Below are positions 1 through 8,247 of a stretch of DNA of 64,000 bases, piece by piece. Position 1 is the first letter of the stretch; the number at the start of each line of letters is the position of its first letter. Source of the DNA: Georgenia_A wangjunii (GTDB lineage Bacteria > Actinomycetota > Actinomycetes > Actinomycetales > Actinomycetaceae); the NCBI RefSeq assembly GCF_036421915.1, contig NZ_JAZGOM010000009.1, one strand, 5' to 3'. Both the position numbers and the translations under genes were made by a program. The notes beneath the pieces are model-generated. The model was given only the letters and a program-made list of their open reading frames with translations. It ran no database searches and was not told where the DNA came from.

Positions 1-1
1 C

Positions 2-559
2 GGCGAGGACGCAGACGCCCGGAACGAGCGGATCCACCGGGGTCTGTCTGCCTTCGCGGCCCAGGACCTCGACGTCGACGAGGACATCGCGCACAGCGAG
101 CACCTGCTCGGGGACCGCAACCACGCGCTGGCGCACCTCATGCGGGCCGAGGGCACCCTGGACGTCAGCGCGGACGACGCCGTCGCCGTCTACGCCCGCG
201 CTTGCGCCGTGCGGGTCGACGCGCGGGCGCTCGCCGTCATGGGCGCCACCCTGGCCTTCGGTGGGGTCAACCCCGTGTCAGGGGAACGCGTCGTCCCGCC
301 GGAGGTCGCCCGCGACGTCGTGTCAGTCATGGCCACGTGCGGTGTGTACGACGGCTCGGGCCGGTGGATGCGCAGCGTCGGTGTCCCCGCAAAGTCGGGC
401 GTCTCCGGTGGCATCGTGCTCTCCGCTCCCGGGGTGCTGGGCGCGGCGGTCGTCAGCCCGCCCCTCGACGACCAGGGCACCAGCGTGCGCGGCCGTGTCG
501 CGTCGGAGCGCCTCAGCGCCGAGCTCGACCTGCACCTCTTCGGGTCGGCCCCCGCGTAG
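2..559 (+). CDS. glsA: Glutaminase, C-terminal part (5' end outside window)
   Basis: This is the C-terminal part of a serine-dependent glutaminase, which hydrolyses L-glutamine to glutamate and ammonia in the cytoplasm. The reading frame is open from the window edge. The visible blocks are RNHALAHLMRAEG, LAFGGVNPVSGERVV and SVGVPAKSGVSGGI; the last is the highly conserved KSGVSGGI block of the beta-lactamase-fold glutaminase family. The N-terminal half with the nucleophile-bearing S-x-x-K lies upstream and cannot be seen. The ending GSAPA and stop fit a normal full-length C-terminus, with no STAS or ankyrin extension. The next gene converges on it seven bases later. Confidence 0.87.
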   Translation, partial: GEDADARNERIHRGLSAFAAQDLDVDEDIAHSEHLLGDRNHALAHLMRAEGTLDVSADDAVAVYARACAVRVDARALAVMGATLAFGGVNPVSGERVVPPEVARDVVSVMATCGVYDGSGRWMRSVGVPAKSGVSGGIVLSAPGVLGAAVVSPPLDDQGTSVRGRVASERLSAELDLHLFGSAPA

Positions 560-565
560 GACCCC

Positions 566-1147
566 TCAGCCGTCGCCGCGTGCCCACGAGGGTGGCGGTG
601 GCGGTGGTGCAGCGTGCGAGGGTGCCCCGGTCCCGCTCTCGGAGGGTGGCGGCGGCGTCGACGGGCCGCCTGGCGGTGACGAGGGAGGCTCCGACGGCCC
701 GCCCGGCGGCGGGGGTGGCGTAGAGGGGCCGCCCGGCGGCGGGGGAGGCGGGGTCGAGGGGCCGCCCGGCGCCGGCGGGGGAGGCGGGGTCGAGGGGCCG
801 CCGGGCGGCGGGGGAGGCGGAGTCGACCCGCCCGCGCCCGGTGGTGGCGGAGGGGCCCCGGCCCCGGCCTGCCCCGGCGCCGGCGGCGGCGAGGTCTGGA
901 GCGCGAACGAGCGGATGCCGCCGCGGGCGTCCATCTCCTGCAGCGTCGTCAGAAGGCGCGCCCGGTCCCCCGCAGGCGCCTCGCGACCGCTCGCCTCGAG
1001 GTAGGCGAGCACGCCGAGGTCGCGGAAGTACCGGTCCGCGTCCCCGGCGGACGCGCCCGGCCCGCCGAGGCCGGAGCCGGCCAGTGCCGTGTCCGCCTTC
1101 GCCGCCAGGTCGTTCGCGGCGGCCCGCGCCTTGTCGAGGAACCCCAT
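566..1147 (-). CDS. Small protein with long proline-rich tail
   Basis: I do not recognise a named family. The start was placed at the ATG ending at 1147 because GGAGGT sits just upstream; a longer in-frame ATG at 1195 has no such site. The first 90 residues (MGFLDKARAAANDLAAKADTAL...) look like a soluble helical domain with the conserved-looking segment YFRDLGVLAYLEASGR. Residues from about 90 on are almost only Pro, Gly, Ser and Thr, with several near-identical GGPSTPPPPP units. The plan resembles small actinobacterial proteins with a helical head and a disordered proline tail that may bind partners. The opposite strand here also reads open (glycine-rich), but only the minus-strand frame has a sensible start and N-terminal domain. 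Confidence 0.62.
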   Translation of the reverse strand: MGFLDKARAAANDLAAKADTALAGSGLGGPGASAGDADRYFRDLGVLAYLEASGREAPAGDRARLLTTLQEMDARGGIRSFALQTSPPPAPGQAGAGAPPPPPGAGGSTPPPPPPGGPSTPPPPPAPGGPSTPPPPPPGGPSTPPPPPGGPSEPPSSPPGGPSTPPPPSESGTGAPSHAAPPPPPPSWARGDG

Positions 1148-1195
1148 CGTGACCTCCACCAGCTCTCGTCCGAGACCGATTCGTCGTCCTCCCAA

Positions 1196-1227
1196 ACCCT
1201 ACGCAGCGTGGCCCCGCGTCGTTAAGG
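1196..1227. promoter_or_regulatory. Divergent promoter region between the proline-rich gene and the AIM24 gene
   Basis: The minus strand carries a -10-like TAGGGT (1196-1201) about 50 bases before the ATG at 1147. The plus strand carries TAAGGT (1222-1227) about 48 bases before the ATG at 1276. Both fit the TANNNT pattern seen repeatedly in this window. No convincing -35 element is visible, which is common in high-GC actinobacteria. This is inference from motif and spacing only. Confidence 0.4.
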
Positions 1228-1275
1228 TTCGAGGGGAAGCCGGTCGGGCCTCGGTCACGGACGAAGGGGAATGCC

Positions 1276-2004
1276 ATGGCGGTCCACGGAAGCCTGTTCC
1301 AGGAGTTCCGGGAGAACACCTCCCCGGACCCGTTCTCCCTCCAGGGCAAGAAGCTGCTGAAGATCCAGATGGGGTACGGGCCCGTCTGGGCACGCTCGGG
1401 GTCGATGGTCGCCTACCAGGGCGACGTCCGCTTCGAGAACAAGGGCTCGGGCGGACTGGGGAAGATGCTCAAGTCCGCGGTGACGGGCGAGGGCGTCGAC
1501 ATGATGCAGTGCACCGGCAGCGGTGAGCTCTTCGTCGCCAACGACGCCGCCGAGGTTCAGATCATGTACCTCGAGAACGACTCGATCTCCGTCAACGGCA
1601 ACAACGTCCTCGCCTTCTCCGCGTCCGTCGACTGGGACATCCAGCGCATCCAGGCACGCGGCGGCGTCATGACCGGGGGCCTCTACAACGTCGTGCTGCG
1701 CGGCACCGGGTACGTCGCCATCACGACGAAGGGCGACCCCGTCGCCCTCGACGTCGCGAGCGCACCGACGTTCGGGGACGCGCAGGCCGTCGTCATGTGG
1801 ACGGCCGGGGTGACGATGGACGTGCGGATCGACACCGGCGGTCTCAAGTCGCTCGTCCGGGGCGGCAGCGGTGAGACGCTCCAGATGGCGTTCGGCGGGC
1901 AGGGCTACGTCCTCGTCCAGCCCAGCGAGTCCGTCGTCGAGGGCAAGGGCCAGGCCGACGGCGGGAGCCGGGGTGGCGGCCTCGGCGGGTTCCTCGGCAA
2001 CTGA
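1276..2004 (+). CDS. AIM24 family protein (TIGR00266/DUF124-like)
   Basis: The protein belongs to the AIM24 family of all-beta proteins, whose bacterial members have no established biochemical role. Supporting blocks are WARSGSMVAYQGDVRF near residues 38-53, a glycine-rich GLGKMLKSAVTGEGVDMMQCTGSGELFVA block typical of the family, and the C-terminal GGSGETLQMAFGGQGYVLVQPSE. The length of 242 residues is normal. AAGGGGAA lies close before the ATG. The C-terminus is glycine-rich (GGSRGGGLGGFLGN). It is transcribed divergently from the proline-rich gene and precedes two signalling genes, with a 61-base gap that contains the next promoter. Confidence 0.85.
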   Translation: MAVHGSLFQEFRENTSPDPFSLQGKKLLKIQMGYGPVWARSGSMVAYQGDVRFENKGSGGLGKMLKSAVTGEGVDMMQCTGSGELFVANDAAEVQIMYLENDSISVNGNNVLAFSASVDWDIQRIQARGGVMTGGLYNVVLRGTGYVAITTKGDPVALDVASAPTFGDAQAVVMWTAGVTMDVRIDTGGLKSLVRGGSGETLQMAFGGQGYVLVQPSESVVEGKGQADGGSRGGGLGGFLGN

Positions 2005-2065
2005 TCGCAGCCGCAGGAGGGGCCCGGTTTGCCCCGTTCCTGATGCCGACCACTAGTCTCGGCGG

Positions 2066-2839
2066 ATGCCCGTTCGAGTGCTCCTCGTCGACGACGTGCC
2101 GGAGCTGCGCCGCCTCGTCGCGACGACGCTGCGCCTGCGCGGCGGGTTCGAGGTGGTCGGCGAGGCGGGTGACGGCGAGAGCGCCGTCCGGCTCGCCGCA
2201 GAGTGCCGGCCCGACATCGTCGTGCTCGACGTCGGCCTGCCGCGCCTCCAGGGGCAGGACGTGCTCTCTCTCCTGCGGGACGTCGCCCCGGAGGCCAAGG
2301 TCGCCGTCTTCACCGGGCTCGGCGGCACGGACGGCGACTCGCTCCGCGGCTGGGTCGAGGGGTACGTGCCCAAGGGGCGGGACGTCGACGCGCTGGTCGA
2401 CCTCCTCGAGGACCTCGGCGGCCCGGAGCGCCAGGTCGCCGTCCTCGACCTGCCCGCCCGCCGGGCGAGCATCGCCGCCGCGCGCACGTTCATGCGCTTC
2501 CACGCCGAGCGCTGGGGCTACCGCGGCAACCTCTACGACGCCGAGCTCGTCGTCGCCGAGCTCGTGAGCAACGCGGTCAAGCACGCCGCGACGCCGTTCT
2601 CCATGCGTCTTGCGCTCTCCGAGGACGCCCTGCGCGTCGAGGTGGCCGACCGGTCACCGGGCACTCCGGACCCCGTGGCCCGGGACCACCACGAGAGCTG
2701 GCACGGCCTGACCTTCATCTCGCTCCTCGCCCAGGGCTGGGGAGTGCTCCCCGCGGACGACGGCGGGAAGGTCGTCTGGGCGCGCCTCGCCCCCGACCCG
2801 GCGGTGGCCTCGCCGCCGCCCGGCGCGGGCGCGCACTGA
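2066..2839 (+). CDS. Response-regulator receiver fused to an RsbW-like ATPase domain
   Basis: Residues 1-115 form a CheY-like receiver: VLLVDD at the N-terminus, phosphoacceptor D55 in VVLDVGLP and the conserved lysine K103 in VPKG. Residues 125-245 form a GHKL ATPase domain of the anti-sigma/RsbW type, with an N-box ELVSNAVKHA around N169 and a G1-like ADRSPG. There is no DNA-binding output domain, so the likely output is phosphorylation-dependent control of a kinase or anti-sigma-like activity; the partner is not visible. The start is probably leaderless: TAGTCT (2054-2059) is followed by six bases and then ATG, with no Shine-Dalgarno sequence. The next gene also begins with a receiver domain, so the pair may form one pathway. 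Confidence 0.8.
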   Translation: MPVRVLLVDDVPELRRLVATTLRLRGGFEVVGEAGDGESAVRLAAECRPDIVVLDVGLPRLQGQDVLSLLRDVAPEAKVAVFTGLGGTDGDSLRGWVEGYVPKGRDVDALVDLLEDLGGPERQVAVLDLPARRASIAAARTFMRFHAERWGYRGNLYDAELVVAELVSNAVKHAATPFSMRLALSEDALRVEVADRSPGTPDPVARDHHESWHGLTFISLLAQGWGVLPADDGGKVVWARLAPDPAVASPPPGAGAH

Positions 2840-2909
2840 GCCCCCGGACGCCGTCGCTCACCCGGCCGGGCCGGGCCGAGGCGGTGGCCGCGCGCTAGCG
2901 TGCTCCCTC

Positions 2910-4889
2910 GTGACCCCCCACCGCATCGCCATCGTCGACGACGCCCCGGAGGTGCGTGCGCTCCTGCGTGCGCGGCTGCGCGTCGGCGGCGCGTTCACCG
3001 TCGTCGCCGAGGGCGGCACGGGCGAGGACGCCATCCGCATCGCCCGCGAGGAACAGCCCGATCTGCTGCTCCTCGACGTCTCCATGCCCGGGCTCGGCGG
3101 GCTCGACGCCGTCGGCCCGGTCCGGGAGGTCTCGCCCGGGACGAAGGTCGTCATGTTCTCCGGCTTCTCCGAGGAGGGCCTCGAGGACCGCGCGCTCGGC
3201 CTCGGCGCGGCGGCCTTCATCGAGAAGTCGGCCCCGATCGAGGACGTCGTCGCCGCCCTCCTGGAGATCGCAGCGGGCGTCAGCCCCACGGCCGCGTCGC
3301 TCTCCTCGACGGCGCCGAGCTCCTCCCGCCCCGGCGCACCGGTGGACGCGCGCGGGCTCTCGGCCGGGACGCCCGACGCGGAGGACGAGTGGATCCTCGC
3401 CGAGCACGTCGAGCGGTTCCGCGCCGTCTTCGACCAGGCGGCCATCGGGATGGGGACGCTCACGCTCACGGGCCAGATCGTCCGGGCCAACCCCGCGCTC
3501 GCGGCCCTGCTGCGGGAGGAACGGACGGAGCTCGTGGGCGTGCCGCTGCTCGACGTCGTCCCGGGAGCGGACCGCGACCTCGTGGGGTTCGCGCTCACCA
3601 CGGCCGTCCGGGAGGGGGTCGCGCACGTCGAGCACCGCCTCGCCGGGACCGACCGGGTCGTCACCTCGACGATCGCCGCCGTGCGGGACTCGGCCCGGCG
3701 TCCGCTGTATCTCCTGCTCCAGAGCCAGGACGTGAGCGCTCAGCGCTCCACCGAGCGTGCCCTCCTCGAGAGCGAGGAGCGCTTCCGCCTGCTCGTCGAC
3801 AGCGTCGCCGACTACGCGATCTTCATGCTCGACCGGGAGGGGCGGATCGCGAGCTGGAACCTCGGTGCCGAACGCCTCAAGGGGTACCGCGCCGACGAGG
3901 TCCTCGGCCAGCACTTCCGCCTCTTCTACACCCAGGACGCCAAGGACTCCCGCCACCCCGAGCACGAGCTCGAGGCCGCTGTCCGGGACGGCCGCTACCA
4001 GGAGGAGGGGTGGCGCCTGCGCAAGGACGGCACCCTGTTCTGGGCCAACGTCGTCATCACCGCCCTGCGTGACGCAGACGGCCAGACGATCGGGTTCGCG
4101 AAGGTCACGCGGGACGTGACGAAGCAGCGCCGGGCGTCCCAGAACCTCGCCGACGCGGCCCACGAGCTCGCGGAGGCGAACGAGGACCTGTCCCAGGCGA
4201 ACGTCCGGCTCGGGGCGGCCGCGCGGGAGCGCGCCAACCTCCTCGCCATCACCGCGCACGAGCTGCGCAGCCCGCTCGCCGTCGTCGCCGGGGCGGCGAC
4301 CCTGCTCGGGCGCCACTGGGCGGCGCTCGAGGACGGCGAGCGCGACGAGCTGCTCGTCTCCGTCCAGACGAGCGCCGACCAGATGCGCCGGATGCTCGAC
4401 GAGCTCCTCCTCGCCGCGCGGCTCGAGGCCGGGCGGGTCGACCTCGACGTCACGACCGTCCCGCTCCGGCCCGTCCTCGAGGCGGCCGTCGCGCAGCACG
4501 GGGGCGCCCTGGCCGAGACCGCCGTCGCGATCGACTGCCCGCCCGGGCTCGAGGTGACGACCGACGTGGTCCAGCTCGGGCAGGTCCTCGTCAACTACCT
4601 CGCCAACGCCGCGCGCTACGGCGCCGAGCCGATCACGCTGCGGGCCTCCTCCGAGGGTGCTGAGCTCCGCGTCGTCGTCGAGGACGCCGGCCCCGGCGTG
4701 CCGGAGCCGCTCTCGCACCGGCTCTTCGAGGAGATGTTCCTCAAGGGCGCGAGCACGCGCGGGACGGGGCTCGGGCTCTACATCGTCCGTCGCGTCGCCC
4801 GATCCCTCGGCGGCGACGCCTGGTACGAGCGCGCCGACGGCGCGACCCGCTTCGGGGTCTCGCTCCCGGTGGGGGGGCCGCCGGCCTGA
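2910..4889 (+). CDS. Hybrid sensor: receiver-PAS-PAS-histidine kinase
   Basis: The domain order is a receiver (residues 5-120, phosphoacceptor D56 in LLLLDVSMP), a first PAS (about 165-280), a second PAS (about 290-405, with FRLLVDSVADYAIFMLD and KDGTLFWANVVITALRD), a short coiled segment, HisKA with H450 in TAHELRSPLAVV, and a HATPase domain with NYLANAARYG, DAGPGVP and GTGLGLYIVRR. No membrane segment is seen, so it is a soluble kinase that receives a phosphosignal through its own N-terminal receiver and a ligand or redox signal through PAS. The start is the GTG that follows TAGCGT (2896-2901) by eight bases, which suggests a leaderless mRNA. It probably acts together with the preceding receiver-ATPase protein. 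Confidence 0.85.
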   Translation: MTPHRIAIVDDAPEVRALLRARLRVGGAFTVVAEGGTGEDAIRIAREEQPDLLLLDVSMPGLGGLDAVGPVREVSPGTKVVMFSGFSEEGLEDRALGLGAAAFIEKSAPIEDVVAALLEIAAGVSPTAASLSSTAPSSSRPGAPVDARGLSAGTPDAEDEWILAEHVERFRAVFDQAAIGMGTLTLTGQIVRANPALAALLREERTELVGVPLLDVVPGADRDLVGFALTTAVREGVAHVEHRLAGTDRVVTSTIAAVRDSARRPLYLLLQSQDVSAQRSTERALLESEERFRLLVDSVADYAIFMLDREGRIASWNLGAERLKGYRADEVLGQHFRLFYTQDAKDSRHPEHELEAAVRDGRYQEEGWRLRKDGTLFWANVVITALRDADGQTIGFAKVTRDVTKQRRASQNLADAAHELAEANEDLSQANVRLGAAARERANLLAITAHELRSPLAVVAGAATLLGRHWAALEDGERDELLVSVQTSADQMRRMLDELLLAARLEAGRVDLDVTTVPLRPVLEAAVAQHGGALAETAVAIDCPPGLEVTTDVVQLGQVLVNYLANAARYGAEPITLRASSEGAELRVVVEDAGPGVPEPLSHRLFEEMFLKGASTRGTGLGLYIVRRVARSLGGDAWYERADGATRFGVSLPVGGPPA

Positions 4890-5053
4890 CGCGGGGCCAG
4901 GCGACGACGGACCGCAGGCCTGCCCGCGCGCCCCGCAGTCTGCGCACCCGCCGGCACGGGCTTGCACCGGTCTCGGACAAGAGGGCACGGTAGAGGCGTC
5001 AGCGGCGCGACGCTCCCGTGAGGGACGCGCCGGAAGTACCACGAGGGAGACAC

Positions 5054-5332
5054 ATGCTCACCCTGACCGAGACCGCCAAGTCGGCCATCGTCGGCATCAC
5101 CGCACAGGCCGGGCTGCCCGAGACGGGCGGGGTGCGGATCGCCCTGGCCCAGGAGAGCGACCAGATCGAGCTCTCGCTCGTCCCGGAGCCGGAGGCCGGG
5201 GACGACGTCATCGACGCCGAGGGCGCCCGCGTGTTCGTCCAGGACGCCGCGTCGCCGGTGCTCGCCGACCACACGCTCGACGCTGCAGAGAGCGCCGAGG
5301 GCATCGGCTTCGCCCTCGTCGCCCAGGACTGA
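5054..5332 (+). CDS. HesB/IscA-like protein without cysteines
   Basis: The 92-residue protein looks like the short actinobacterial proteins annotated as HesB-like iron-sulfur assembly factors (MLTLTETAKSAIVGIT start, GGVRIAL core, GARVFVQDAASPVLADHTLD). It contains no cysteine at all, so it cannot ligate iron or a cluster with the three cysteines of true IscA/SufA. Its role is therefore unknown despite the fold similarity. The ATG was chosen because GAGGGAGA stands six bases upstream; an in-frame ATG-less extension to 5018 lacks a ribosome site. A strong hairpin follows, shared with the convergent transglutaminase gene. Confidence 0.72.
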   Translation: MLTLTETAKSAIVGITAQAGLPETGGVRIALAQESDQIELSLVPEPEAGDDVIDAEGARVFVQDAASPVLADHTLDAAESAEGIGFALVAQD

Positions 5333-5357
5333 ACCGGCGCACGCGCAGCCTTCCGCG

Positions 5358-5389
5358 CTGCCCGGGCCGCCACCATGGGGCCCGGGCAG
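5358..5389. terminator. Bidirectional hairpin terminator
   Basis: CTGCCCGGGCC (5358-5368) pairs perfectly with GGCCCGGGCAG (5379-5389) around a ten-base loop. It lies between the convergent HesB-like and transglutaminase genes. There is no T-run, as is usual for GC-rich genomes. Confidence 0.7.
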
Positions 5390-5429
5390 TGCTGTGCCGC
5401 CCGCCGCTCCCTGGCGGTGCGCCGGTGCC

Positions 5430-6251
5430 TCAGGGGAGCCGGACGAGCTCCGCGAGGTCGTCGGTGGGGAGGTCGCCGTCGACGACGGCGGTGACGAGGA
5501 GGCGGCCCATCCGGATCGGGGCGCCGTAGGAGGACAGGAACGCGGTGTCGGCGGCGTCACGGCCCGTCGCGATCCGCACGAGCGAGGAGCGGGGCGCGAG
5601 CAGGGTGGCGTCGACGACGTGCCACGCGCCGTCCACCCACGCCTCGGCGACCGCGTGGAAGTCCATCGGCGCCAGGCCCGGCGCGTACACGGCCGCGAGG
5701 CGTGCCGGCACGTCGAGGGAGCGCAGGAGCGCGATGACGAGGTGCGCGTAGTCCCGGCACACGCCGCGGCGGTCGAGGAGCGTCTCGACGGCGCCGTCCG
5801 TGCCCCGGCTCGACCCCGTGACGTAGGTGAGGTGCTGCCCGACCCACCCCGCGACAGCCGCGAGGAGCTCGCGGCCGGTGAGGCCCCTGAACTCGCTGCG
5901 GGCCGTCGCGAGCAGCCGGTCGGACTCGGCGTAGCGGCTGGGACGCAGGTAGGTGAGGAGCTCGGTCCGGGGGGTCTCGACGTCGTCCGCGGGCCCGCCC
6001 TCGACCCCCGCGTCGTACGTGAGCGTGAGGGTCTGGTCGTACCTCGTCGCGGGCGGGAGGTCGACGACGTGCACGCGGCCGTGGTGGGCCGCGGCGAGCT
6101 CGACGACACGCTGCGGCTCCCCGTCGAGGGTGACGGTGAGCGCCTCCTGCACGGCGAGGCCCGGCACGCGGGCGACAGCCACCATGAACGCGAGCTGGGC
6201 CGCGCCGGCCGACGTGGTCATCGAGATCGTGGCCGAGACGTTGGTACGCAT
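5430..6251 (-). CDS. Transglutaminase-like cysteine protease family protein
   Basis: This is a transglutaminase-core protein. The catalytic triad is visible as C165 in RRGVCRDYAHL, H199 in MDFHAVAEAWV and D214 in WHVVDATLL. An N-terminal beta-rich segment (residues 1-80, ending LTLTYDAGVEG) matches the bacterial transglutaminase N-terminal region. No signal peptide is present, so it is probably cytoplasmic. I placed the start at the ATG ending at 6251 (MRTNVSATISMTT) because the longer frame adds arginine-rich residues unlike a real N-terminus. Substrate is unknown; bacterial members act as proteases or amidases more often than as cross-linkers. Confidence 0.83.
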   Translation of the reverse strand: MRTNVSATISMTTSAGAAQLAFMVAVARVPGLAVQEALTVTLDGEPQRVVELAAAHHGRVHVVDLPPATRYDQTLTLTYDAGVEGGPADDVETPRTELLTYLRPSRYAESDRLLATARSEFRGLTGRELLAAVAGWVGQHLTYVTGSSRGTDGAVETLLDRRGVCRDYAHLVIALLRSLDVPARLAAVYAPGLAPMDFHAVAEAWVDGAWHVVDATLLAPRSSLVRIATGRDAADTAFLSSYGAPIRMGRLLVTAVVDGDLPTDDLAELVRLP

Positions 6252-6382
6252 GGGAGAACGGTACGTGCGCCGGCCGGGGGTGCCCGACCGGCTGCGGGAA
6301 CCGGCGGACGGGGCGACAATCTCTGGACGAACGACTACCGCGCCCGCCCGGGCCGGTAGCACCCGGGGAGGAGCCTGTCGCC

Positions 6383-7012
6383 ATGGTCGACCGTCAGCAC
6401 CCCAGGCGCCCAGCGGTGCTCGACGCCGCCGGCGCGGAGCTCATCGAGGGGGACGTCGACCCTGCGGTCGCGTCCGAGCTCGCGCACTCGACGGCGCGCG
6501 TCGTCGTCTTCGGCGGCGGGGAGGACGCGGAGGACGCCGAGCTCGCCGGCCGGCTCGTCGCTCTCGTCGACAGCGAGGGCCTCGACAGCGTCGCCGAGCT
6601 GTGGTCCCGCAGCCCGGCGACGACGCTGCCCGGGGCCCTGTGGCGGGTCTACCTCGTGCGGGAGTGGCTCAGGCGCGCCCCGGAGACGATCGCGGAGCGG
6701 TTCCGGGACGGCGTGGAGCGGACCGAGGCCTCGGGTGCCGAGGAGGACCTCGAGCTCGTGCCGGACCCCGACGAGGTGAGCCGCGTCGCGGACGACCTCT
6801 TCGCGGGCAGGTCCGGGCCGATCGACACGCTCTTCGAGCGCGTCGCGTCCTTCCTCCGCGTCCTCGCCGCGGGCGCCGTCCCCGAGCCCGAGTGGGTCAC
6901 GCACGACGACGAGCTCGCGAGCGTCGTCACGCGCCGCGCGGGGTCGCTCGTGGCGACGGCGGAAGAGCTGGAGCTCGTCGCCGAGACGGCGCGCGCCGGT
7001 CGCCTCGACTGA
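6383..7012 (+). CDS. Unknown protein, paralogue A of a flanking pair
   Basis: A 209-residue protein of no family I recognise. It is clearly paralogous to the gene at 7618-8247. Both begin PRRPA.LDA, share TLPGALWR.YL.REW.RR.P.TIAER in the middle and end with RRA.SL.ATAEELE..AE.ARAGRLD. It is helical and acidic, with no membrane segments or signal peptide. The start ATG has GGAGGAG eight bases upstream. The GerW-like gene lies between the two paralogues on the other strand, so the arrangement is a duplication around an unrelated gene. A function cannot be assigned. Confidence 0.68.
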   Translation: MVDRQHPRRPAVLDAAGAELIEGDVDPAVASELAHSTARVVVFGGGEDAEDAELAGRLVALVDSEGLDSVAELWSRSPATTLPGALWRVYLVREWLRRAPETIAERFRDGVERTEASGAEEDLELVPDPDEVSRVADDLFAGRSGPIDTLFERVASFLRVLAAGAVPEPEWVTHDDELASVVTRRAGSLVATAEELELVAETARAGRLD

Positions 7013-7070
7013 CGAGCGCCGTTGGGGAGTCGCGTGAGCCGGGTGCCGGCTCGTCCCGCCCGGCGCTCCC

Positions 7071-7466
7071 TCAGCGACGGCGCCGGCGCAGCGCCCACGC
7101 GAGGACGACGGCGACGACCGCTCCGACGGCCTGACCGCCGAGGACGACGCGGTTGAGGTCGAGCGCGGGGTGCCAGGTGACCTTCCCGTCCCTCACGACG
7201 TACGCGCCGAGGGCCCGAGCGCGCACGGCGAAGCCGCCGCCACCGCCGGACCCCTCCCCGCCCGTGAGCGCCTCGGCTCCGGCCGCCTCGCCGCCACCGA
7301 GGGCCCCGTTGCCGAAGCCCATGCCGGCGCCACCGATGACCTTCGCCACGGGGATGACGGTCGTGCCGTCGCACTCGTACGCCTCGCCGAAGACGCGGCG
7401 CACGGTGAGCGCCTCGCGCGCGGCCTCGATCGGTAGGTCGGCGTTGCCTGCGGACCGCTCGTGCAT
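7071..7466 (-). CDS. GerW/YtfJ-like sporulation family protein
   Basis: The 131-residue protein matches the GerW (YtfJ) family: TVRRVFGEAYECDGTTVIPVAKV, then a glycine-rich GGAGMGFGNG stretch, then GGGGGFAVRARALGAYVVRDGKV. A C-terminal hydrophobic segment (VGAVVAVVLAWAL) followed by RRRRR suggests a tail anchor. In Bacillus the family is a spore germination protein, but here no sporulation genes accompany it, and such proteins are widespread in non-sporulating actinobacteria with unknown function. The ATG ending at 7466 is preceded by GGAGG at good spacing, which decides against the longer frame. Confidence 0.8.
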   Translation of the reverse strand: MHERSAGNADLPIEAAREALTVRRVFGEAYECDGTTVIPVAKVIGGAGMGFGNGALGGGEAAGAEALTGGEGSGGGGGFAVRARALGAYVVRDGKVTWHPALDLNRVVLGGQAVGAVVAVVLAWALRRRRR

Positions 7467-7617
7467 CGTTGCCTCCGGGGGTCGACGGCGAGCCCGGTTC
7501 GGCTCGGGCCTCACCGTATCCGCGCGGCCACCACGCTGGCGAGGCCCGAGTCGTCATCGGCCGCTCCATCGGGTCCAATGGTCCGTGGTGCTCGACAAGG
7601 ACAGACGGAGGAGACCC

Positions 7618-8247
7618 ATGGAACGACGGCCCCGACGCCCCGCGATGCTCGACGCCCAGACGGCGGAGCGCATCGTCGGCGACGTCGACCCGGCCTTGCG
7701 GTCCGAGGCGGCGCACACGACGGCCTCCGTGCTCGTCCACCGTGGCCGCGACGGCGCCGAGGACCCCGCCCTCGTCGACCGGCTCGTCTCGCTCGTCGAC
7801 ACCGAGGGCCTCGACACGATCGCGGCGCTGTGGTCGCAGAGCCCGCCCGCGACCCTGCCCGGTGCCCTGTGGCGGCTCTACCTCCTGCGCGAGTGGGTAC
7901 GCCGTGACCCGCGCACGATCGCGGAGCGGTACAACCTCGGGCTGCAGCGCGCGGAGGTCGCCGGCGTCATCGCAGGCGTCGCGTCACCGCCCGGGCCGGA
8001 GGAGGTGCGCCGCACCGCCGACGCGGTGCTCGCCGGGGTCTACCACGGCGACCTCGACGTCGCGCTCGACCGGGCCGCGTCGTTCTTCCGCGTCGTGGCG
8101 ACGGGCGCGGCGCTCGACGCGGACTGGGTCGAGGGCACCGACGACGCCCTCGCCGTGCGCGTGACCCGCCGGGCGAGCTCGCTGCTCGCGACCGCGGAGG
8201 AGCTCGAGCAGGCCGCCGAGATGGCGCGGGCCGGGCGGCTGGACTGA
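7618..8247 (+). CDS. Unknown protein, paralogue B of a flanking pair
   Basis: This is the second copy of the family described at 6383-7012, also 209 residues. The two proteins align along their full length, with the best conservation in LPGALWRLYLLREWVRR and in the last 30 residues. GGAGGAG precedes the ATG at 7618. An in-frame GTG pair at 7585/7588 close to a -10-like AATGGT could give a longer leaderless form, but alignment with paralogue A favours 7618. The stop codon overlaps the mshD start by one base (TGATG), so it is translated together with mycothiol synthase; a functional link is possible but unproven. Confidence 0.7.
   Translation: MERRPRRPAMLDAQTAERIVGDVDPALRSEAAHTTASVLVHRGRDGAEDPALVDRLVSLVDTEGLDTIAALWSQSPPATLPGALWRLYLLREWVRRDPRTIAERYNLGLQRAEVAGVIAGVASPPGPEEVRRTADAVLAGVYHGDLDVALDRAASFFRVVATGAALDADWVEGTDDALAVRVTRRASSLLATAEELEQAAEMARAGRLD

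Noticed and set aside
261..1004. Glycine-rich plus-strand reading frame opposite the proline-rich gene
   Set aside because: It overlaps the end of the glutaminase in another frame and is the complement of a Pro/Gly-coding tract. The minus-strand frame has a proper ribosome site and a non-repetitive N-terminal domain.
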